64,000 nt of DNA from Clitopilus passeckerianus (taxonomy: Eukaryota; Basidiomycota; Agaricomycetes; Agaricales; Entolomataceae). Shown piece by piece: positions 32,100 to 41,400 of the stretch. The translations under genes were made by a program, and so were the position numbers. Position 1 is the first letter of the stretch; the number at the start of each line of letters is the position of its first letter. The stretch covers positions 62,001 through 126,000 of the forward strand of contig CALYLX010000126.1 of assembly GCA_944990035.1 (NCBI GenBank). Direction: 5' to 3'. The notes beneath the pieces are model-generated. The model had not been told where the DNA came from and made no database searches. It saw nothing but the letters and a program-made list of their open reading frames with translations.

Positions 32100-35000
32100 A
32101 ACGGCGGCCAGTGTCAACGTCTGAACCCGCCACAATACTGATTTCTTCTATGTCGTATGCAGAACCTTTTGATAAATCTATGCGTCTACCCATTAAGGTC
32201 TCTGCTCCGAATGAAGAAAGAACCGTTGAAACCAAAGCACTAGTCGACTCAGGTGCTCAAGGACTATTCATCGACAAAGAATTCGTCGCCCGCCATCGAA
32301 TCAAAACACATCCCCTTCGACAACCTCTCACTGCCAAGAATGTTGACGGCACTATCAACAAAACAGGGCAAATCACCCATTACACCTGGGTCGATATAGG
32401 GATAGGGAAACACAAGGCGTCAGAACGGTGCCTGGTCACCGGATTAGGGAATGAACACCTGATCCTCGGACTCCCATGGCTGAAGCGAACGAATCCAGAA
32501 ATCAACTGGCAAAAGGGGACACTATTCATTAATCCCAAGCGCGTCAAGACATCCCCGCTACGCACGGCCCTTGCCCGAGTCCAGATCAGACGACTAGCTG
32601 CAACAGAGGAATCACGCCCAGACATTTCCAACGTACCCGACGAACCCGAACCCATTGAAACACCCTTAGAAGAACCCAATGACGAACAAGACCTGGTTAT
32701 TGCCTATGTGAAAGGAGAACCAGTGATGGGGATATTTGAACGAGCCAATTCCCCATTGACGAATGAACATCGAGAACCAGAAATCAGAAGAATCCGAGCC
32801 GCAAATATCTCCCGAATCACCCGAGATAGAGGATCACTGCGATTCGTCCCGACCCAGAACGTCTGGATCCGCGCCAAGACATCCATCTCCCAGACCCTAG
32901 AACATCAGAAAACCGAAGAAGTCAAGAAGAAACTTGAAGACCTCATTCCCCCCGAATACCACGAATTCAAGAAAGTCTTCGAGAAAGAAGCATCAGAACG
33001 ATTTCCCCCATCTCGGCCTTGGGATCACGCCATTGATCTCAAACCAGACTTTGTCCCGAAAGACTGCAAGGTCTACCCTCTCAACCCAAAGGAGCAAGCC
33101 GAAATGGACAAATTTCTCGAAGAAAACTTACGGAAAGGATACATCCGACCCTCGAAATCACCTCAAGCATCACCCTTCTTCTTTGTAGCGAAGAAAGAAG
33201 CAAACGCACTACGACCCTGCCAAGATTACCGATATCTCAACAGTGGAACTGTCAAGAATGCCTACCCCTTACCACTAGTCAGCGACCTACTCGACAAACT
33301 CAGAGGAGCAAAGATTTTCACAAAACTAGACATCCGATGGGGATATCATAATGTCCGGATCAAAGAAGGAGACGAGTGGAAAGCAGCCTTCAAAACAAAT
33401 CGAGGCTTGTTTGAACCCACCGTCATGTTCTTTGGACTATGCAACTCCCCAGCCACGTTTCAAGCAATGATGAACCACATCTTCAGAGACATGATCGATG
33501 AAGGATGGTTAATCATCTACATGGATGACATGTTACTCTTCTCTAAAGACCCAAGAGAACACGAGAAGCGCACCAAACGGGTACTCCAAAGGCTGATGGA
33601 ACACAACCTGTTCCTTAAAGCTGAGAAATGCAAATTCAACGTGACAGAAGTCGAATTCCTTGGAATGATCATATCGCCAGACAAGATCCACATGGACCCG
33701 ACCAAACTCGATGGGATAAAGAAATGGCCGACCCCGACCACCGTAAAAGAAGTTCGGTCCTTTTTGGGATTTGGCAACTTCTACCGAAGGTTCATAGGGA
33801 AATATGCGGAACTAGCCCGACCCCTGAACGATCTCACCAAGAAAGATCGGCCCTTTACATGGGGAAAGGAACAAGAAGAAGCATTTGAAGCCCTGAAGAA
33901 AAGGTTCGCGGAGACACCCGTACTCACGATGCCCGATCCAACGAAACCATTCACCATTGAATGTGATGCATCCAAGTGGGCAACAGGAGCAGTGCTACGC
34001 CAACGAGACGAAAATAACGACTGGCACCCTTGTGGATACATCTCTCACTCCTTCACCCCAACCGAACGGAACTACGAAATCTACGACAGGGAACTACTCG
34101 CTATAGTCAGAGCACTGGAGACTTGGCGACACTATCTACAAGGATCAGCCCACCCAGTCACGGTATTCTCCGACCATAAGAACCTCACCTACTACCGAAC
34201 GCCACAGAAACTTAGCCGACGACAAGCACGATGGAGCTTACTCCTCTCCCAATATGACCTGAATCTAGTCCATGTACCAGGAACTCAGATGGTCCAATCT
34301 GACGAACTATCCCGACGGGCAGATCACATTCTAGACCACGACACCGACAACGAAGATATCACCATGCTACCTGATAAACTCTTCATCCGAACAATTGACA
34401 CCGAACTTAAGGCGGAATTTGCCGAACACATGATGAAAGACGAGTTCTTCACTGAAGCAATACGACACCTGAAGAACCACTCTACTCCCATCAAATCGGC
34501 TTTAGCCGACTGGAAGGTAGAGGACTCTCTTCTCTTCTTCCGGGGGCGATGCTACGTCCCTAATGACGCTACCCTACGACGAAGCCTCATACAGAAGTAT
34601 CATGACGCACCTATGGCCGGGCACCCTGGAGCATTCAAGACGATGGAGTTGATTTCCGAACACTACTGGTGGCCCAGAATGTTTGGAACTGTCAAATCCT
34701 ACGTTGATGGATGTGCCCCTTGCCAACAGATGAAAGTCAATACACATCCCACGGCACCTCCCCTGAACCCAGTCAAATTTACCGCCACACGACCCTTCGA
34801 ACTTGCCTCTACAGATTTCATCACTGATCTTCCCGAGGTTAACAGTTACGACTCACTCATGGTCGTGGTAGACCATGGCCTTAGTAAGGGGGTAATTTTG
34901 ATTCCTTGCAAGAAGACCATTGACGCCCTAGGCACTGCCAACAACTACCTGGATGCTGTCTACAGAAGATTCGGACTTCCCGACAAACTGATATCCGATA

Positions 35001-35845
35001 GAGGTCCACAATTCGCATCCAAAGTATTCCAAGAACTAGGACGACTCCTAGGAATCAAGCTTTCCCTGACAACCGCATATCACCCACAAGCAGATGGAGA
35101 AACCGAACACGTCAACCAAGACATTGGCGCTTATCTCCGACTATTCTGCGCCAACAACCCCGAGAAATGGCTAGAACTAATTCCCCTAATGGAATTCGCC
35201 CATAACAAACGTGTTCATGCCGTCACCGCACAAACTCCATTCTACCTAATGAACGGAGCAGAACCACGTGCTATTCCCCTTCCATATCAGAAGACCAATG
35301 TCCCTGCTGCGGAAACCCGAATGAAAGAACTCCAACAGGCACGAGACGAAGCTGCGGCCGCCCATGAACTTGCGAGACGAAAGATGGCCGAACGTGTCCG
35401 AAGTAACTTCAAACCATTTGAACAAGGACAGAAGGTTTGGTTGGAAACAACTAACCTAAAACTGGCATACTACTCAAAGAAGTTCACGCCACGACGAGAA
35501 GGCCCCTTCACGATCAAAGAAGTTCTAGGTCCGCTGACCTACAGATTAGAACTACCCCGAGCATGGAAAATTCACCCTGTGTTCCACGCCACCCTCCTCA
35601 CACCATACAAGGAAACCGAGACACATGGGCCCAATTTCCTAGAACCGCCACCTGACCTCATCAATCAAGAAGAAGAATGGGAAGTGGAAGAAATTGTCGC
35701 ACACAAACGACATCGTGGGAAGATCCTTTACAAGATCAAGTGGAAAGGATATCCGACATCGGAGAACTCATGGGAACCTGTGAGAAACCTCCAGAACGCC
35801 AAGAAGACCCTTGAAGCATATAAGAAGAGGAAGAACATTCGGTGA
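32096..35845 (+). CDS. pol: pol polyprotein with C-terminal chromodomain
   Basis: The frame is open from the end of gag, with the first ATG at 32,150 (MSYAEPFDKSMRL). Domains in order: retropepsin with ALVDSGAQG (catalytic Asp at about 32,246); reverse transcriptase with FTKLDIRWGYH and the YMDD box at 33,518-33,529; RNase H with IECDASKWATGAVL and YDRELLAIVRALE; integrase with an HHCC zinc site (HDAPMAGHPGAF to GCAPCQQMK) and DDE residues in TDFITDL, ISDRGPQF and DGETEHVNQ; and a chromodomain (EVEEIVAHKRHRGKILYKI then KWKGYPTSENSWEP) at the end. It makes cDNA and integrates it. The chromodomain probably guides insertion to marked chromatin. There is no internal stop. Expression may use a -1 slip at GATTTTTAG or re-initiation. 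Confidence 0.96.
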   Translation, partial: LERRPVSTSEPATILISSMSYAEPFDKSMRLPIKVSAPNEERTVETKALVDSGAQGLFIDKEFVARHRIKTHPLRQPLTAKNVDGTINKTGQITHYTWVDIGIGKHKASERCLVTGLGNEHLILGLPWLKRTNPEINWQKGTLFINPKRVKTSPLRTALARVQIRRLAATEESRPDISNVPDEPEPIETPLEEPNDEQDLVIAYVKGEPVMGIFERANSPLTNEHREPEIRRIRAANISRITRDRGSLRFVPTQNVWIRAKTSISQTLEHQKTEEVKKKLEDLIPPEYHEFKKVFEKEASERFPPSRPWDHAIDLKPDFVPKDCKVYPLNPKEQAEMDKFLEENLRKGYIRPSKSPQASPFFFVAKKEANALRPCQDYRYLNSGTVKNAYPLPLVSDLLDKLRGAKIFTKLDIRWGYHNVRIKEGDEWKAAFKTNRGLFEPTVMFFGLCNSPATFQAMMNHIFRDMIDEGWLIIYMDDMLLFSKDPREHEKRTKRVLQRLMEHNLFLKAEKCKFNVTEVEFLGMIISPDKIHMDPTKLDGIKKWPTPTTVKEVRSFLGFGNFYRRFIGKYAELARPLNDLTKKDRPFTWGKEQEEAFEALKKRFAETPVLTMPDPTKPFTIECDASKWATGAVLRQRDENNDWHPCGYISHSFTPTERNYEIYDRELLAIVRALETWRHYLQGSAHPVTVFSDHKNLTYYRTPQKLSRRQARWSLLLSQYDLNLVHVPGTQMVQSDELSRRADHILDHDTDNEDITMLPDKLFIRTIDTELKAEFAEHMMKDEFFTEAIRHLKNHSTPIKSALADWKVEDSLLFFRGRCYVPNDATLRRSLIQKYHDAPMAGHPGAFKTMELISEHYWWPRMFGTVKSYVDGCAPCQQMKVNTHPTAPPLNPVKFTATRPFELASTDFITDLPEVNSYDSLMVVVDHGLSKGVILIPCKKTIDALGTANNYLDAVYRRFGLPDKLISDRGPQFASKVFQELGRLLGIKLSLTTAYHPQADGETEHVNQDIGAYLRLFCANNPEKWLELIPLMEFAHNKRVHAVTAQTPFYLMNGAEPRAIPLPYQKTNVPAAETRMKELQQARDEAAAAHELARRKMAERVRSNFKPFEQGQKVWLETTNLKLAYYSKKFTPRREGPFTIKEVLGPLTYRLELPRAWKIHPVFHATLLTPYKETETHGPNFLEPPPDLINQEEEWEVEEIVAHKRHRGKILYKIKWKGYPTSENSWEPVRNLQNAKKTLEAYKKRKNIR

Positions 35846-35895
35846 ATCTCCATCAACCCACAGCACTTCGCCGAAGCAAACACATCTTGCTTATA

Positions 35896-36438
35896 ATGTC
35901 CTCCAATGTCTCCTCCTACGACCGCACCATCATCCTTAACACCTTCAAAACCGATTCCGCTGTTACGGCGCTCCGTACGAACACTGCCTGGAGCAACAAC
36001 GACAACCTCCTCACCGAAGTGGCAGAGCGGGGCTCAGCCTACCACGACCGAAGAACCGAATTCCGTAACGAAGTGGCTCGTCTACGCCACCTATATTCGA
36101 AAACCCTTGAAGAACTTGATCGAGCTCTTGACAGCTCTGACCAACGCACGGAGGAAACCCTCACCGACCTCTTCTTCGCTGCCGGAGGTACAGCCTTCCT
36201 TGATCAGCACTATCCTGAACGACGAAGTTGGTTCCCCAACCCGAAGGAGACAGATTTCGAAACCCTTGCCGCCAATCCCTGGGGGCCTGAGGAAGATCAA
36301 ACCACCGAAGAACCGACGATTCTCACGGCACGTCAGGTTCGAGGAACCCTCCAAGAATTCCCCCGTCACCAACCTTGCTACCGCCGCCAAGATAAAGCAC
36401 AATCCCTTCATTCAAACTACACCCGAGGATCAAGATAG
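35896..36438 (+). CDS. Extra ORF after pol, N-terminal frame (unknown)
   Basis: It starts with ATG 50 bp after the pol stop and reads MSSNVSSYDRTIILNTFK, with a helical charged middle (FRNEVARLRHLYSKTLEELD) and FFAAGGTAFLDQHYPERRSW. The composition looks like real protein up to about 36,330. Beyond that the protein-like signal passes to the frame one base ahead (35,906-36,775), which carries zinc knuckles. The two frames are therefore probably halves of one protein, joined by a frameshift or split by a one-base change. No known family is recognised. A third ORF is unusual for a chromovirus. Confidence 0.6.
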   Translation: MSSNVSSYDRTIILNTFKTDSAVTALRTNTAWSNNDNLLTEVAERGSAYHDRRTEFRNEVARLRHLYSKTLEELDRALDSSDQRTEETLTDLFFAAGGTAFLDQHYPERRSWFPNPKETDFETLAANPWGPEEDQTTEEPTILTARQVRGTLQEFPRHQPCYRRQDKAQSLHSNYTRGSR

Positions 36439-36775
36439 CGACAAGGAAAACGTCAACCCAAATGTCAAACCCACCGACACCTTACCTCTCCGCATTCGAA
36501 AGCCCACCAGAGTCAGATTCGCCAACTCTGGTGAACCCTCTTCCTCAACGATCTCGTCACAGAAGGCGCCGCGTACCGGATACCTTGCCAACCAGCCACC
36601 ACCGCCCAGACACTTCCGATGCTATGTTTGCGGAGGCAGACATCGACAATACCATTGCTTTCGTTTTGTTTGTCGTCTGTGTCATCATCGCGGCCCAGGC
36701 CATTACCTGGTTAACTGTCCACAACGCTATTGGAAGAACATAGACCGCCATTTCTGGGGCAAGAAGAAGAATTGA
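35906..36775 (+). CDS. Extra ORF after pol, C-terminal frame with zinc knuckles
   Basis: The frame is open from an ATG at 35,906, but only the part after about 36,330 looks protein-like: HVRFEEPSKNSPVTNLATA, DSDKENVNPNVKPTD, then paired cysteine-histidine clusters CYVCGGRHRQYHC and CRLCHHRGPGHYLVNC near the end. The second fits CX2CX6HX4C, a long-loop zinc knuckle that could bind nucleic acid. Before 36,330 this frame is Ser/Thr/Pro-rich low-complexity sequence and is probably the shadow of the other frame. The stop at 36,773-36,775 lies 33 bp before the 3' LTR. Confidence 0.6.
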   Translation: MSPPTTAPSSLTPSKPIPLLRRSVRTLPGATTTTSSPKWQSGAQPTTTEEPNSVTKWLVYATYIRKPLKNLIELLTALTNARRKPSPTSSSLPEVQPSLISTILNDEVGSPTRRRQISKPLPPIPGGLRKIKPPKNRRFSRHVRFEEPSKNSPVTNLATAAKIKHNPFIQTTPEDQDSDKENVNPNVKPTDTLPLRIRKPTRVRFANSGEPSSSTISSQKAPRTGYLANQPPPPRHFRCYVCGGRHRQYHCFRFVCRLCHHRGPGHYLVNCPQRYWKNIDRHFWGKKKN

Positions 36776-36808
36776 AGTCAGGTGACTTCAACGCTAGCGA
36801 GAGGGTAA

Positions 36809-37270
36809 TGTTACAGTTACCTTGGATACGCACCCGGACTCTTTTTCCTTTTACTCATCTACCATTACTATCCCCGCCCCGCTTACGTTTATACAATTAC
36901 TCAGTACTGCTGCGCATTACTCATCCCTTTAGCTATGATTACTCAGTATTCTCACGATCGTGGGATACTTGTACTATATTTACTTACCATGACTCGTCGT
37001 GACTCTTACTCTGACTCACTCCGAGTCATACTTACTTTTGCTTACTTAGCATTGCTGCGCAATGCCCAACCCTTAGCCCTACTCTTCATGTATAAATACT
37101 TTCACGCTTTCGGTCTTGCTTCCCCAGCTTGACCTAAAAGCCTATACATCGCTATTTGCTTTAACTTCGACTCGCTCGATTACTCTCGCTCGTCTCTACA
37201 AAGGCTGGTAGAGGACTAAGCAGCTGAACTCTTGATACTTGGTTGAGCACGTAGCGATACTAGCTTAACA
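36809..37270 (+). repeat. 3' LTR, 462 bp
   Basis: It starts TGTTACAGTTACC, ends TAGCTTAACA, and matches 30,281-30,743 apart from one T in a T-run. It ends directly against the GATGA target duplication. Confidence 0.97.
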
Positions 37271-37275
37271 GATGA
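37271..37275 (+). repeat. Target site duplication, right copy (GATGA)
   Basis: Matches 30,116-30,120. The NLR3 ankyrin frame (GAT GAA GGA) resumes here in phase with the left part. Confidence 0.95.
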
Positions 37276-37999
37276 AGGACGAACAGCCCTTTACCTTGCA
37301 TGCAGTAAAGGTCACATTCAGATTGTTCAACAGCTGCTCAATGTGAAGGGACTGGACCCCACAATTGCTGCAACAAATGGCTGGACTCCACTTCACATTG
37401 TATCATTTCAAGGGCATAACCCTATTGTCCAACTCCTTCTCAGCACCCCTGGGATAGATGTCAATGCCAAGCAGAAAGATGGAGGAACAGCACTTCACAT
37501 TGCATCCCAGAATGGGCATGAGCCTGTTGTCCAACTCCTTCTCAGCACCCCTGGGATAGATGTCAATGCCAAGCAGAAAGATGGAGCAACAGCACTTTAC
37601 ATTGCATCCCAGAATGGGCATGAGCCTATTGTTGAACTCCTTCTCAGCATTCCTGGGATAGATGTCAATACCAAGAATGGATTTGGACTGACACCACTTT
37701 GCAAGGCATCCCAGAATGGGCACAAGCCTGTTGTTCAACTCCTTCTGAATACATCAGGCATCAACATCAACACAAGAGATAATGACGGGTGGACAGCACT
37801 CTACACTGCATCCAGCAATGGACATGGGGCGGTCGTCCACCTCCTTCTTGGCTTCCCAGGTATTGATGTCCATGCAAGGACAGAGAAAGCAACGGAATGG
37901 GGCCCGAGTGACGAGACGGCTCTTCAGGCTGCAAAGCGGAGAGGGCACGCTAAAGTGGTCACAGCATTCAAGGAGATGGGGTTTGCCGCCACGGATTGA
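37271..37999 (+). pseudogene. NLR3, 3' part (ankyrin repeats and C-terminus)
   Basis: After the right target duplication the reading GRTALYLACSKGHIQIVQ continues the ankyrin domain, with about six further repeats to a stop at 37,997-37,999 (KEMGFAATD). It is in phase with the left half: with one GATGA counted, the exon sum is 2706 nt, a multiple of three (901 codons plus stop). No start codon or promoter of its own is evident, so it is a disconnected fragment unless read from the LTR. Several repeats are almost identical in DNA to those of NLR2 (19,440-20,400). The end (SDETALQAAKRRGHAKVVTAF) is shared by all four paralogues. Confidence 0.92.
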
Positions 38000-38091
38000 G
38001 CACGAACGTTTCGGATTTCCTGCTATTGGTTTACATTTCTTCCATTTTTTCGTAGTCATCGTGTGTTCAGTCATCATGTTATGTATATAAG

Positions 38092-38119
38092 TACGGTATA
38101 TCTGTCACTCGTTTGTCAG
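38092..38119 (+). other. Conserved element 3' of NLR3
   Basis: TACGGTATATCTGTCACTCG lies 93 bp after the NLR3 stop and corresponds to the elements after NLR1, NLR2 and NLR4. Confidence 0.45.
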
Positions 38120-38189
38120 CCTCGAAGCAGTTTAAAGGGAAGCACACGTACCACAGACTACAAATTGGCTGTCATTGCATGTTTGCTCA

Positions 38190-38450
38190 TGTAGGCCATG
38201 TGTGCAACCTGTAGTCTCCTCGAGTAACCATCACAGTCCTCCCGCTCTCCATAATAATGGACCATCTTTGGCTGAGTGGTCATGATGCCGCACGGAATAC
38301 TTGAGATATTCTTCTGGGTGAGGACGGAAGCGCCGGATCCGAAGGAGGATGAATGGGAGGGTTTAGGTGGTACCGACGGGTGGAAGACTCGGAGGATGAA
38401 TCTCCGAACTTGCCAGGTCCTTGTGGAGAGATGCTGATCCAGGTCATAGG
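38190..38450 (-). pseudogene. Relic of a minus-strand gene, copy after NLR3
   Basis: One minus-strand frame reads RRFRPHPEEYLKYSVRHHDH then SAKDGPLLWRAGGL, clearly related to the peptide at 20,903-21,177. Stops interrupt it on both sides (after GTT and after AGGL), so this copy is dead. The function of the parent gene is unknown. Confidence 0.45.
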
Positions 38451-41400
38451 TAAAAGGCGCCCAAGGGCAATCGGCTTCTTATCTATTATAGCACACTAGA
38501 TGGTTTACTTTTGCCTTTAACACTAGCAGAGATCAGCTCACCACGTCAAGGTGTTCAGGGTACGACAGTTTCATAGAGGGAAGAGTAGCCTCGAAGGCGT
38601 CGCTATCCGTCGGTTTTGGTCCAACTGAGCCTGACTTCGGGCATAGCCATTATAGAAGCATTGACTCGTTCTCCTGACTCTCTCATAAGAAGTTTAGTTT
38701 CCAGGTCGGGTGAGGGCGACGAATCTGAGGATGGCCGTAAGAAGCAAAGAGGAAGTTGCCGAAACGGGTCATCACAAATCCTGAGTTGCGCATCCTTTCT
38801 TCTCTCTTCATTCTTTCATCACGTAGAGTCGAGCGTCGCACTAGATTGCATCATGCACATCTCCAGGATATACCTGCCATCCGGCTGAACACCAACAACA
38901 TACGGACTCCATGTCACTCTACCCTTCCATTTAGTCAAGATTGTCGATATGCTTACCAAGTCGCCCACTCAAGGAGCTTCGTTCCGTCCCACTACCCTCT
39001 TGCGTTGCCGATATACATATACGTGCCGTCTTCCACCTTCATCATTATGTGCGCATATCACCATGTAAAGCATGCGGGTGCCGGTCGCACCATTGCTGGG
39101 GTGCTGGGATTGGTGTGCGCTCCATAGCTTCCGTTTTCGACCCCCTTTAACCACCACAGGGCTCAAGCTTCCAGAGCTTGTCTCGCTCCGCGTGGCCTCT
39201 ATCTTACCCTCCGGAGGATGACACATGTCTGCTGTTGGTCTGTCCGAACCCAACGAAGAGAGTCAAGTTGAATTGCCTTATTCTTTTTGGTCGCGTATAC
39301 CCTCTAAGGACGTCAAGAAATTGTCCAAGGTGGTTAACTCGTTTGTCGTCCCCCTCAGTACGTCAATTGATTAACACAGAAGGCGCCTTCATACTTAGGA
39401 CGCCATTTCCTGCTTGGCACGATACCGATTCACATACGTGATGTTTACACGAGCATGCTCGACAACGGCCGTCTGAGCATGTCCGACGGGACAAGCATAC
39501 CTTCTTTTCCTCTGTCAACGACCCGGACTACAAAGGTGGCACGCTTGGACGCAGCGACTACTTCCCTGCCAGGTAGGGCTGGTGCTTTGCCCATCCGTCG
39601 CAAGTTTTGTCGAGCATAGGTAGCAGTTAGATCCAAAACTCTACCACGAACTACCATACTGTATTATACATCTGTTTATCCAAAAAATTATCTGCGGATT
39701 CGAACTAGCGATTGTCTGGTCATTTCCGTAACCGTGAAGACACGGTCGCTGCGACACCACGCTGTTTGAGCTGTAAAAATTGGGCTCCTTCAACGGAAAA
39801 CGCGATGCGACGCGTCGTTGTCACGCACGTAGGCGTGTCGTCTGCGCAGAATCTAATCCACGTCAAAAATATTGGGCAGGAGTCGTACATTGATATACCC
39901 AACACAACGAGGGGATAAAGGAATCAGAATAACATTCTAAGAGCCACATTTTACAACAGATATTGTAATTATCTTGCCAGTGCGACAATGCTCTGATCAT
40001 CACGTATATAACCCCCTACACCTTCTCCAAACATCATACATGGTTCTTGAATCATCGAGTCCCTGAGCCGACGAAATTTCCCCCCCAATCCCGAATTTGG
40101 CACCGAATTTGGCACCAAATTGCTCTCCCGTCCGTCACGAGAACCATCCACCTGCAGGGTGTCGTGCAGGAGAGAGGCCCCGTTCAGTTGAGGCAACAAG
40201 CTCCAACGAGAGGGAGGGCCCAGGGACGGACAACAGGACGTTTCCCGCGAGGGTGCCAATGAACCTCAGCACACTCCTCTCTTCCCTTTACGGCCTTGCC
40301 AGGATTTTTGAAAAGCCTCCCGAGCTCCCGAACTCCCTGAACGATGGATGGTTCTCTGGAGGCTAACATCCAGATCCAATGTCGAGAGAATACTGGCGAG
40401 CGCCGTTGATTTTGGACAGAGTGGTTGGCTCTAGCTCCTAGGAACAGCCTGCCGTGAAGTTGAGGAGAGGGAAGCAGGTCCGAGGATCCATAGAGCAACT
40501 TGGCGGAGTGATCAAGGCAAGGGTAGGAGGGAAAGGTGCCGAAGAGGAGAGAAACGATGACAATGGTGGGTATAGGTGGCGAAAGGAAGAGAGACAATGT
40601 CAATGGCGGGAATAGGCGGATGGGAGGGTGACACAAATCTCGACGGCGGGAAAATTGGGATCCCTATATTCATTCGTGATCGGTGAGCGGATGTCAGACT
40701 TGGGGTAGCCACGGCGAGGAAGGTGAGTCGTCATGGTCGCTAGCTTTTATGATAGTAGCCTAAAACGTAGGCTTGTAAGTAATGAAAAAGGCCAAAGTGG
40801 GAAGAGCTGCACGTACCTCTGCTAATGGCAGCAATAATTGAAAGTACGATCCAGGGAAATTCATCTCCTCTGGTGTTCATTGAAGTTTGAGCACCTAAAA
40901 GTAGAGGTCAAGATTAACATCAGCATCCTTCGTTAGGTAGTCGGTCAAGAAGAACATACCGTTGACAAAACGAACACTAGATGAACGCAGAAACCTTTGA
41001 AAGGGGCCGGATCCGAGTGTAACCTCCCCCCTCTCGCGAAGGTTTTCAGGTGGGTAGGAGAGAAGCAAGACGAAGTGAAGGCAGAGGGCCTGTTCGACAC
41101 GGGAACGACAAAAATCTCGTACTGGGCGCGTCAATAAACGACTCAACGCTGTTTGAGTACATGGTCTTCCTTCATGCTTATTGCGAAGTGCGACCGGTAA
41201 GGACAAGATGGCGAGGGCTGGTATGCGTCGACTAGCTGGATCGACCAGTGGGAAGAGACAGATGAGAACTTGAGGTCCCCGTTGAAATCTCTTGAGCTTA
41301 GTGTGGTGCCATGAACCATTGTAACGGACAGCTCCGATCGGGAATGTGCCTATGTGCGGTGGGCTCGACTCGTTTGAAGGTTTCGGGAGGATTCTCGGTC

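Larger units (their letters stand above)
30121..37270 (+). mobile_element. Ty3/Gypsy chromovirus LTR retrotransposon inserted in NLR3
   Basis: The element is 7150 bp long. It starts TGTTACAGTTACC and ends TAGCTTAACA, so the LTR ends are the inverted repeat TGTTA/TAACA. Order: 5' LTR, gag frame with zinc knuckle, pol (protease, reverse transcriptase, RNase H, integrase, chromodomain), an extra zinc-knuckle ORF, 3' LTR. Domain order with integrase after RNase H plus a C-terminal chromodomain defines a chromovirus. The two LTRs differ by only one base in a T-run (outside a 160-bp duplication in the left LTR), and pol is uninterrupted, so the insertion is recent. It lies in the same orientation as the host NLR gene. 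A purine-rich tract (GCGAGAGGG, 36,797-36,805) precedes the 3' LTR. Confidence 0.97.

Noticed and set aside
39696..39705. Minus-strand GTTCGAATCC, a perfect tRNA B-box-like word, with a related stretch near 22,870
   Set aside because: No matching A box, acceptor stem or cloverleaf could be drawn around it, and the homologous copy has lost the word. A SINE or tRNA relic is possible but not supported.
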